A DNA stretch of 6,185 nucleotides from an uncultured Dialister sp. (GTDB taxonomy: Bacteria; Bacillota; Negativicutes; Veillonellales; Dialisteraceae): positions 1 to 6,185 of the forward strand of contig CAKPUX010000080.1 in NCBI GenBank assembly GCA_934193095.1, read 5' to 3'. The notes beneath the pieces are model-generated. The model was given only the letters and a program-made list of their open reading frames with translations. It had not been told where the DNA came from and searched no databases. Each line of letters opens with the position of its first letter. Position 1 is the stretch's first letter. The position numbers and the translations under genes were made by a program. This document shows, one piece after another, positions 1 to 4,602 of this stretch.

Positions 1-809
1 GTCCCCATGGAAATGAGATAGGATGGATCGGAGATGGGTTTGATTCCGTTATGATTGAGCAGCTTTTCCTGCAGTACAGGCGTATCCGCGATCGTCTTTA
101 ACGTATCAAAGATATTCATCTCTTTTTTCGGCGCCATGCCAATCTGCCCCATGGCCGCCTTTAAAAGAAGAAGATCAGATGTTGTCCAATTGCCACCAGT
201 CAAATCATAGAAATCTCTGGCAAGGCATACAATCTTTCCCGCATCATCCAAGTCGCTATATTCTACGCCATTCAAAGTAAGGTATTCGACAGAGGCTTGC
301 CAGTTAAGTAGCTTCACATTCCATTCTACCTTATCCATTCTTAAACTAAGGCTGATCATATCCCCACGGGTTTTAAGGATAAATTTTCCAAGAGTCACGA
401 ACTGCTCCTTGCATTTTTTGTTGACCGCGTCAATAGAAGCATTGAGCTTATTGTTTATTGCCGTAAGCAGGTCAACAGTCATAAGATTTTGTTCGGCCAG
501 CTTCTGCATCGTCACCTGAGAAGCATACTGAGCGGCCCTCGTATTGCGATTGATCTTATCCTGAAGCCTTTTATTGCTGCCTGTGATTCCGCCAATGAGC
601 CGGCTGAGAAGGCCTTTGCTTGCCAGTTCATGCGATGCATCATCAGCCGCCGTAAGAGCCGACGTACATTCAAAGACAAGACGATTGATTTCTCGACGAT
701 TATTCTTGTGTGCAGCGATCACATGATCGATCTGTTTCTCCAGCTCTGTCTGTTCGTCTATGGTGAAAACTTCATTGCCGTCAACGATGGCTAATTGATT
801 ATGATTCAT
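1..809 (-). CDS. Sel1-repeat family protein, copy B (N-terminal module only, cut by window edge)
   Basis: This frame opens at ATG 809-807 behind a GGAGGAG ribosome binding site (817-823, spacer 7) and stays open to position 1, giving 269 complete codons with no stop. Base-by-base comparison with copy A (2090-2901) shows no substitutions. The only difference is one missing AGC codon, so this protein starts MNHNQL rather than MNHSNQL. The visible part is the hydrophilic, mostly helical N-terminal module without a signal peptide or membrane segment, so it is probably cytoplasmic. Copy A carries Sel1 repeats after this module; whether copy B does lies outside the window. It sits 220 nt downstream of copy A with no obvious terminator between, so co-transcription is possible. 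I do not recognise a function for the module. The gene is certain as an open frame; that it is a functional second copy is inferred. Confidence 0.8.
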   Translation of the reverse strand, partial: MNHNQLAIVDGNEVFTIDEQTELEKQIDHVIAAHKNNRREINRLVFECTSALTAADDASHELASKGLLSRLIGGITGSNKRLQDKINRNTRAAQYASQVTMQKLAEQNLMTVDLLTAINNKLNASIDAVNKKCKEQFVTLGKFILKTRGDMISLSLRMDKVEWNVKLLNWQASVEYLTLNGVEYSDLDDAGKIVCLARDFYDLTGGNWTTSDLLLLKAAMGQIGMAPKKEMNIFDTLKTIADTPVLQEKLLNHNGIKPISDPSYLISMG

Positions 810-825
810 GCTCTGTCTCCTCCAT
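1..825. repeat. Long direct repeat, unit 1 (module plus RBS)
   Basis: Positions 1-825 match 2090-2917 in the same orientation, with a 3-nt deletion as the sole difference (GCT present at 2890-2893, absent near 800). The match begins at the window edge, so its true left end is unknown. On the right it stops one base past the shared TCTCCTCCA, the complement of the Shine-Dalgarno sequence. The conserved piece is therefore the N-terminal coding module with its own ribosome binding site. Such identity at silent sites implies very recent duplication, gene conversion, or an assembly effect at a contig end. Confidence 0.97.
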
Positions 826-918
826 TAAAGCTGAAAGGTCTTCCTCAAGCTGTTTCATTTCCTTGTTGTAAGCTTTTTCATGTTGCACATGATTTCGTTC
901 ACTGTTCTTCATATTCAT
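799..918 (-). CDS. Small charged ORF overlapping the copy B start
   Basis: A 39-codon frame starts at ATG 918-916 (alternative ATG 912-910) and ends with TAA at 801-799, overlapping the first codons of copy B by 11 nt. It encodes a very hydrophilic, probably helical peptide (contains KAYNKEMKQLEEDLSALMEE) ending MEETEHES. No good Shine-Dalgarno precedes the start. The overlap places the copy B ribosome binding site inside this frame, a layout typical of translational coupling. It may not be an independent gene: directly upstream, in another frame, lies a Sel1-repeat fragment, and a one-base change in the A7 run (931-937 on the plus strand) would join them. It could therefore be the frameshifted C-terminal tail of a decayed Sel1 gene. 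Confidence is modest because it is short. Confidence 0.35.
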   Translation of the reverse strand: MNMKNSERNHVQHEKAYNKEMKQLEEDLSALMEETEHES

Positions 919-1003
919 GAGCAAAGATTCTTTTTTTATACATAGTCCCTAACCTTTTCTGTGCACTGGCAAGTCCCTGCTCCGCTGTTTTCAGATTAAG
1001 CGA
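899..1003 (-). pseudogene. Sel1-repeat relic (decayed gene fragment)
   Basis: Reading leftward from about 1003, one frame contains TAEQGLASAQKRLGTMYKK, which fits the Sel1 consensus (compare AEQGLADAQYKLGDMY in copy A). It ends at TGA 901-899. At DNA level 938-994 matches 1162-1218, in the last full repeat of copy A, at 45 of 57 positions by my count. The frame has no start codon with a ribosome binding site. It is closed upstream by TAA at 1048-1046, inside the end of copy A in a different frame. I read it as the remains of the 3' end of another Sel1 gene, left in the spacer between copies A and B. A one-base frameshift in the A7 run separates it from the charged ORF at 918-799, which may be its original tail. 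Confidence 0.6.
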
Positions 1004-1029
1004 TGTAAGATTCGCAATACGATCTGAAT

Positions 1030-2901
1030 TTACCAGCTGAAGAGCTTAGGCCTATGGAGCGCCAACACCGCATCTCCAAATCCCTGATCCGCGGCTTTCT
1101 GATACCACTCCCGTGCTTTCTCATAGTCATAATCATCGCCATCATCACAATAATAGTTATAATACATATCCCCTAACTTGTACTGTGCATCAGCAAGTCC
1201 CTGTTCCGCAGCTTCCAGAAACCACTCCTCAGCTTTCGGATACCACTCCTCTGCTTCCTCATCGGATTCTTCAACGCCAAGACCATTATCATACATAACC
1301 CCTAAATCGTACTGCGCCCTAGCAAGTCCCTGTTCCGCGGCTTTCAGATACCACTCCGCTGCTTTCTCATCGGATGGTTCAACGCCAGTACCATTTCGAT
1401 ACATACGCCCTAAATCGTACTGCGCCCTAGCAAGTCCCTGCTTTGCAGCTTTCAGAACCCACTTCACTGCTTCCAAGTCATCTACTGCAGTACCATAGCC
1501 TTCCCTGTATCCCCAGGCTGCGTTGGTTTGAGCGAAAGCATCTCCCTCATTTGCCAATTCAAGTATGTTGTCTTTTGTGTTCTTCCGAATTTCATCTTGC
1601 TCAGGAGATCCATCCGGTAAAGAAGCGGCAACATCATAACCTGCCACTGCATAACCGGCTTCATAGGACTTTTTTAAATATTCAATCCTCTTTTGTTTAT
1701 TTATAGGTCGAACGCCATATCCTTGTGAAAAATATTCAGCCATCATATAAAGGGCGATTGCGTTTCCTTCATCGGCAGCTTCCCGAATCTGTTCATACGC
1801 TTTTTCAGTATGATCCGTAAGGAATAGTTTCATCAGACCTTTATCATCTTTACACTGCAATAATCCTTCTGCCGTCGATTCAGACAGGTTGTACAAGAGG
1901 TCAAGCATGAAATCGTAAGCGCCAACATTGGTATTAAGATTTACATTCGCCTGCTGCCTCATGTAGCCTTTCGCTAAGTCACCCCGAATTTCATCAGCTC
2001 CCATAGCAACGCCATGGCTTTTATAATTAGCTGCCACACCATCAACCATATAACGATCTTTATCCGCTAAGGCATTTAATTTTTCAAGGGTCCCCATGGA
2101 AATGAGATAGGATGGATCGGAGATGGGTTTGATTCCGTTATGATTGAGCAGCTTTTCCTGCAGTACAGGCGTATCCGCGATCGTCTTTAACGTATCAAAG
2201 ATATTCATCTCTTTTTTCGGCGCCATGCCAATCTGCCCCATGGCCGCCTTTAAAAGAAGAAGATCAGATGTTGTCCAATTGCCACCAGTCAAATCATAGA
2301 AATCTCTGGCAAGGCATACAATCTTTCCCGCATCATCCAAGTCGCTATATTCTACGCCATTCAAAGTAAGGTATTCGACAGAGGCTTGCCAGTTAAGTAG
2401 CTTCACATTCCATTCTACCTTATCCATTCTTAAACTAAGGCTGATCATATCCCCACGGGTTTTAAGGATAAATTTTCCAAGAGTCACGAACTGCTCCTTG
2501 CATTTTTTGTTGACCGCGTCAATAGAAGCATTGAGCTTATTGTTTATTGCCGTAAGCAGGTCAACAGTCATAAGATTTTGTTCGGCCAGCTTCTGCATCG
2601 TCACCTGAGAAGCATACTGAGCGGCCCTCGTATTGCGATTGATCTTATCCTGAAGCCTTTTATTGCTGCCTGTGATTCCGCCAATGAGCCGGCTGAGAAG
2701 GCCTTTGCTTGCCAGTTCATGCGATGCATCATCAGCCGCCGTAAGAGCCGACGTACATTCAAAGACAAGACGATTGATTTCTCGACGATTATTCTTGTGT
2801 GCAGCGATCACATGATCGATCTGTTTCTCCAGCTCTGTCTGTTCGTCTATGGTGAAAACTTCATTGCCGTCAACGATGGCTAATTGATTGCTATGATTCA
2901 T
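1030..2901 (-). CDS. Sel1-repeat protein with helical N-terminal module, copy A
   Basis: This is a complete 623-residue protein starting at ATG 2901-2899, behind GGAGGAG (2909-2915, spacer 7). Residues 1 to about 365 form a hydrophilic, helix-rich module I do not recognise. It contains a GGITGSNKR segment (74-82), a coiled-coil-like stretch (about 80-165) and DLTGGNWTTSDLLLLKAAMG (203-222). Sel1-like (SLR) repeats follow: about 366-403, a partial one at 404-425, 446-482, 483-518, 519-554, 562-600 and a partial one at 601-618. Sel1 repeats are TPR-like helical hairpins that mediate protein-protein contacts, so a scaffold or adaptor role is likely. No signal peptide, membrane helix or catalytic motif is visible, suggesting a cytoplasmic location. 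Residues 1-270 are duplicated in copy B downstream. The end (LHRPKLFSW) departs from the Sel1 consensus and may be a truncation scar. Partner and pathway are unknown. Confidence 0.9.
   Translation of the reverse strand: MNHSNQLAIVDGNEVFTIDEQTELEKQIDHVIAAHKNNRREINRLVFECTSALTAADDASHELASKGLLSRLIGGITGSNKRLQDKINRNTRAAQYASQVTMQKLAEQNLMTVDLLTAINNKLNASIDAVNKKCKEQFVTLGKFILKTRGDMISLSLRMDKVEWNVKLLNWQASVEYLTLNGVEYSDLDDAGKIVCLARDFYDLTGGNWTTSDLLLLKAAMGQIGMAPKKEMNIFDTLKTIADTPVLQEKLLNHNGIKPISDPSYLISMGTLEKLNALADKDRYMVDGVAANYKSHGVAMGADEIRGDLAKGYMRQQANVNLNTNVGAYDFMLDLLYNLSESTAEGLLQCKDDKGLMKLFLTDHTEKAYEQIREAADEGNAIALYMMAEYFSQGYGVRPINKQKRIEYLKKSYEAGYAVAGYDVAASLPDGSPEQDEIRKNTKDNILELANEGDAFAQTNAAWGYREGYGTAVDDLEAVKWVLKAAKQGLARAQYDLGRMYRNGTGVEPSDEKAAEWYLKAAEQGLARAQYDLGVMYDNGLGVEESDEEAEEWYPKAEEWFLEAAEQGLADAQYKLGDMYYNYYCDDGDDYDYEKAREWYQKAADQGFGDAVLALHRPKLFSW
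1102..1455 (-). repeat. Tandem Sel1-encoding DNA repeats within copy A
   Basis: Two adjacent 108-bp units, 1348-1455 (residues 483-518) and 1240-1347 (519-554), agree at about 93 of 108 positions by my count. A 21-bp partial local duplication follows, giving AEEWYPK then AEEWFLE. A more diverged 117-bp unit then spans 1102-1218 (residues 562-600) and carries an acidic, tyrosine-rich insertion (YYNYYCDDGDDYDY). The DNA-level similarity, beyond protein constraint, indicates recent expansion by slippage or unequal crossing-over, so repeat number may differ between strains. Confidence 0.85.
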
Positions 2902-2917
2902 GCTCTGTCTCCTCCAT
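2090..2917. repeat. Long direct repeat, unit 2 (module plus RBS)
   Basis: This is the second unit of the duplication described at 1-825. It covers codons 1-270 of copy A plus the Shine-Dalgarno and one base beyond. Upstream of 2917 the two loci are unrelated. Left of 2090, copy A continues into the rest of its coding sequence; the corresponding part of copy B is off the window. Confidence 0.97.
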
Positions 2918-2956
2918 ATTCAGATTCCCTATCCGTTCCATAACAATTTGATTCAT
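2891..2956 (-). CDS. Possible 21-codon leader ORF overlapping the copy A start
   Basis: The frame runs from ATG 2956-2954 to TAG 2893-2891 and overlaps the copy A start codon. Its last eight codons (MEETEHES) are shared with the ORF before copy B because they lie in the duplicated segment containing the ribosome binding site; the first 13 codons are unrelated. A TAAGGA sequence sits about 12 nt before the ATG, a long spacing. It could be a coupling leader peptide, or a by-product of the upstream gene end having been carried along with the duplicated module. Evidence for translation is weak. Confidence 0.25.
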   Translation of the reverse strand: MNQIVMERIGNLNMEETEHES

Positions 2957-2991
2957 TGAAGTTTCTTGTCCTTAGCTTATTACAGGGATGA

Positions 2992-3019
2992 TTGACAGTC
3001 AACACGATAAGCCCATAAA
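2992..3019. promoter_or_regulatory. Candidate divergent promoter/operator palindrome TTGACAGTCAA
   Basis: Positions 2992-3002 form a perfect inverted repeat (TTGAC-A-GTCAA). Read rightward it gives a consensus -35 TTGACA, followed after 16 bp by CATAAA at 3014-3019 (4 of 6 match to TATAAT). Read leftward it gives TTGACT, with only poor -10 candidates in TGTAATAAGCT before the Sel1 genes. It lies in the spacer between oppositely oriented genes, where shared control elements are common. It could equally be an operator. This is a sequence-match prediction only. Confidence 0.35.
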
Positions 3020-3033
3020 CCATAAAATTTGGA

Positions 3034-3054
3034 TGCCAGGCAGTGTCTGCGGCA
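3034..3054 (+). other. Small hairpin upstream of the nested inverted repeat
   Basis: TGCC-ag-GCAG-tgt-CTGC-GGCA folds into two 4-bp stem sections with a 2-nt bulge. Its 3' arm includes the TGCGGCA heptamer (3048-3054) that can instead pair with TGCCGCA at 3130-3136, so the two structures exclude each other. Confidence 0.4.
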
Positions 3055-3136
3055 AATATCTACAAAATGATAGCCGTAAATTCCATGTTTGTGTTTTAGT
3101 ACCTACATGGGATTTGCGGCATTTTGTGATGCCGCA
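3048..3136. repeat. 89-nt nested inverted repeat (structured element)
   Basis: Three collinear pairings stack around a 16-nt loop (3089-3104). The inner one pairs GCCGTAAATTCCATGT (3073-3088) with ACATGGGATTTGCGGC (3105-3120), 16 bp including two G-U pairs. The middle one pairs ACAAAAT (3062-3068) with ATTTTGT (3121-3127). The outer one pairs TGCGGCA (3048-3054) with TGCCGCA (3130-3136). Bulges are 4 nt on the left, 2 nt on the right and 7 nt on the left. An alternative small hairpin pairs TGCGGCA 3115-3121 with TGCCGCA 3130-3136. No T-run follows, so it is not a standard terminator. It could be a structured RNA leader, a small palindromic element, or a protein-binding site. Confidence 0.65.
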
Positions 3137-3215
3137 TGCAGCAGAGGGAGCTTCCTGTTATCCCTCGCGTTTGACCTCTTGCACATGACATGCATGATCT
3201 GCTTTTCTCTTGTAG

Positions 3216-3221
3216 TATAAT
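3216..3221 (+). promoter_or_regulatory. Candidate -10 box for the AEC carrier gene
   Basis: A perfect TATAAT lies 31 nt before the ATG at 3253, a plausible distance for a short 5' leader. No convincing -35 hexamer sits 16-18 bp upstream and there is no extended -10 TG, so an activator may be required or the match may be fortuitous. Confidence 0.45.
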
Positions 3222-3252
3222 GGGAAGAAACATTGTCAAAGGAGATACATGT

Positions 3253-4191
3253 ATGGATGCGATATGGCAAGGCCTTTCCGGCATTTTTGAAGTGGTCCTC
3301 ATAGCGGGGCTGGGCTTTTTTCTGGCGAAGAAGGGATGGTTTTGGGAGAATGCGGCGAAGGATCTGACGAAGCTCACGATGACTGTCGCGCTGCCGCCGC
3401 TCATGATCCACTCGCTGTATGCCAATTTCACGCATGATGCATTGATCGCGGCGGCGCCGGATCTGGTGCTGCCCTTTGTTTCTATCTTTGCCAGTTACCT
3501 TGCAGGGCATGTACTCGCCTCTCTGCTTCACATTTCCAAGGGCCGCCGCGGTATTTTTATCTGTACCTGCTGCATCGCGAATGCCATCTTCATCGGCGTG
3601 CCGGTGAATGTGGCGCTCTTCGGTGAGGCGAGCGTGCCGTCGTGCATGCTGTACTATCTGGCGAATACGACGATGTTCTGGGCGCTCGGGGCGTACCTCA
3701 TCATACGGGATGCCGGCGGGGAACACCGTTTCACGCTGAAAGAGATGCTCTTGAAGCTCCGCACTCCGCCGCTCATGGGATTCGCAGCGGGCGTCATCCT
3801 GCTCCTTTTGAATGTCCCCATCCCGCACTTTGCGATGGCAGCGATGAAGTATGTGGGCGGCATGGCGACGCCGATGGCGCTCATGGTCATCGGTATCCAG
3901 ATGAGCCGGATCCCGCTTTCCTCCATCCATTTCGATAAGGATCTGGTGGGAGCGATGGCGGGCCGTTTCCTTCTGGCACCGCTCTGCCTCCTCCTGCTTC
4001 TCCCCGTCATTCCTGTTTCCGAGATGTCATCCAAGGTCTTTCTCATGCAGGCGGGGATGCCGGCGATGACGAATATGACGATCCTCGCGACCGCAGTCGG
4101 GGCGGATGCGGAGTATTCGACGACGGTCAACTGCGTCTCGCTTGTCCTCGGTGTATTCTTTGTGCCGTTTTATATGTATATGCTCTCGTGA
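3253..4191 (+). CDS. AEC (auxin efflux carrier) family transporter
   Basis: This encodes a 312-residue polytopic inner-membrane carrier. I chose ATG 3253 because AAAGGAG (3238-3244) lies 8 nt upstream; an in-frame ATG at 3190 would add 21 residues upstream of both this site and the TATAAT box. About ten hydrophobic segments are visible (roughly 8-26, 40-55, 66-88, 100-120, 130-151, 172-189, 200-217, 231-253, 262-282, 290-310), matching the usual AEC size and topology. Family-type motifs are GGMATPMALMVIG (202-214) in the second half and QAGMPAMTNMTILATAVGAD (266-285). Characterised bacterial AEC proteins (MleP, MdcF) move malate, malonate or related organic acids, but substrate cannot be read from sequence. 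GC-rich codons fit the neighbouring ABC gene and contrast with the Sel1 block. Downstream, a 411-nt repeat-filled spacer with a terminator separates it from the ABC transporter. Confidence 0.92.
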   Translation: MDAIWQGLSGIFEVVLIAGLGFFLAKKGWFWENAAKDLTKLTMTVALPPLMIHSLYANFTHDALIAAAPDLVLPFVSIFASYLAGHVLASLLHISKGRRGIFICTCCIANAIFIGVPVNVALFGEASVPSCMLYYLANTTMFWALGAYLIIRDAGGEHRFTLKEMLLKLRTPPLMGFAAGVILLLLNVPIPHFAMAAMKYVGGMATPMALMVIGIQMSRIPLSSIHFDKDLVGAMAGRFLLAPLCLLLLLPVIPVSEMSSKVFLMQAGMPAMTNMTILATAVGADAEYSTTVNCVSLVLGVFFVPFYMYMLS

Positions 4192-4202
4192 GGGGGCTAC
4201 GC

Positions 4203-4234
4203 CAATTAGAAATTAGAAATGAGAAATTAGAAAT
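4203..4234. repeat. A-rich short tandem repeat (GAAATTA-type units)
   Basis: Just after the carrier stop codon the sequence iterates AATTAGA / AATGAGA units of about 7 nt in a purine-biased tract. It stands out against the GC-rich surroundings. It has no coding potential and is probably replication-slippage repeat DNA. Confidence 0.7.
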
Positions 4235-4241
4235 GGTGGTG

Positions 4242-4260
4242 GCAGCTTCGCTGCATTTTA
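4242..4260 (+). terminator. Weak candidate intrinsic terminator after the AEC gene
   Basis: GCAGC-TTC-GCTGC (4242-4254) is a 5-bp stem followed by ATTTTA. It lies about 50 nt after the carrier stop. The stem is short and the T-run has only four bases, so it may be inefficient; the stronger hairpin at 4440-4461 could serve as backup. Confidence 0.4.
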
Positions 4261-4283
4261 GATGATGGTATTCCCGTATCGTC

Positions 4284-4431
4284 AGCCTTCCCCTCGAGGG
4301 GAAGGTGCCCCGAAGGGGCGGATAGGGCATAGGCGGCATGAAAGAGAGTGGGAAGGAGCGTCTCAAGTCGACGATTTACGAAAGCACCCTATCCACCGCT
4401 CCGCGGTCCCCCTTCCCCGATGGGGAAGGCT
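4284..4431. mobile_element. MITE-like palindromic repeat element
   Basis: This 148-bp element is bounded by AGCCTTCCCC and its complement GGGGAAGGCT. The end regions (4284-4329 and 4384-4431) are imperfect inverted copies that run from AGCCTTCCCC to GGATAGGG. Each end holds two small palindromes. On the left these are CCTTCCCC-tcga-GGGGAAGG (4286-4305) and GCCCC-gaa-GGGGC (4307-4319). On the right they are ACCGC-tcc-GCGGT (4395-4407) and CCTTCCCC-gat-GGGGAAGG (4411-4429). The interior of about 54 bp has no coding capacity. No target-site duplication is evident. The style resembles dispersed palindromic elements common in intergenic DNA of some anaerobic Firmicutes (inference from memory); a transposase in trans would be needed if it moves. 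Confidence 0.65.
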
Positions 4432-4439
4432 AAGAGGTG

Positions 4440-4461
4440 CGACGCTTCGCGTCGATTTTTT
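4440..4461 (+). terminator. Intrinsic terminator upstream of the ABC gene
   Basis: CGACGC-TTC-GCGTCG (4440-4454) forms a perfect 6-bp GC-rich stem with a 3-nt loop, followed by A and six T residues (4456-4461). It reads rightward, so it would stop transcripts leaving the carrier gene and crossing the MITE-like element. This isolates the ABC transporter as its own transcription unit. Confidence 0.7.
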
Positions 4462-4499
4462 ATAAAGGGCGATGCCCGAAAGTCGTATACGAATCACTC

Positions 4500-4586
4500 G
4501 AGATTCCTAATCCCTAGCTACTGATCCCGAATCCCTGCGTTCAACCCGTTGAACCCTGTACCCCCGAACCCTGCCCCCTATATTTT
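4500..4586. repeat. Degenerate CCCT-rich tandem tract with a small palindrome
   Basis: Units of the type AATCCCT, GAATCCCT and GAACCCT recur irregularly up to the ABC gene's ribosome binding site. Within it GTTCAA-cccg-TTGAAC (4539-4554) is a perfect 6-bp hairpin. The tract would lie in or near the 5' leader of the ABC gene. I find no convincing promoter hexamers here, so the ABC promoter is unassigned. Confidence 0.5.
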
Positions 4587-4602
4587 TCCCAAGGAGCCTT
4601 CT

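Noticed and set aside
489..794. 101-codon plus-strand ORF, repeated identically at 2578-2883
   Set aside because: It lies antisense inside the Sel1 N-terminal module. Its duplication simply follows the module duplication; it has no ribosome binding site and the sense frame is convincing.
1102..1455. Regular repeats considered as a CRISPR array
   Set aside because: The units are adjacent without spacers, diverge gradually and encode Sel1 repeats in frame.
1113..1706. Plus-strand ORFs opposite the Sel1 repeats (Ser/His/Pro-rich)
   Set aside because: They are complementary-strand readings of the 108-bp repeats, and their repeat look comes entirely from the Sel1 coding sequence.
3048..3136. Nested inverted repeat considered as a tRNA, known riboswitch or terminator
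   Set aside because: It has no cloverleaf or T-loop signature, no riboswitch core I recognise, and no T-run after the stem.
3190..3252. Upstream ATG at 3190 as the AEC start
   Set aside because: It lies upstream of the TATAAT box and has no ribosome binding site, while ATG 3253 has AAAGGAG at ideal spacing and gives the normal family N-terminus.
3103..3930. 275-codon minus-strand ORF opposite the AEC gene
   Set aside because: The translation is arginine/histidine-rich low-complexity sequence typical of a GC-rich antisense shadow. The plus-strand carrier has family motifs, a ribosome binding site and correct length.
4284..4431. Element considered as an insertion sequence with its own transposase
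   Set aside because: At 148 bp with about 54 bp of interior it cannot encode one, so it can only be non-autonomous.
4127..4465. ORFs on both strands across the MITE-like element (4127-4366 minus, 4262-4465 plus)
   Set aside because: They read through palindromes, the A-rich tract and the terminator, and have no ribosome binding sites or recognisable protein features.
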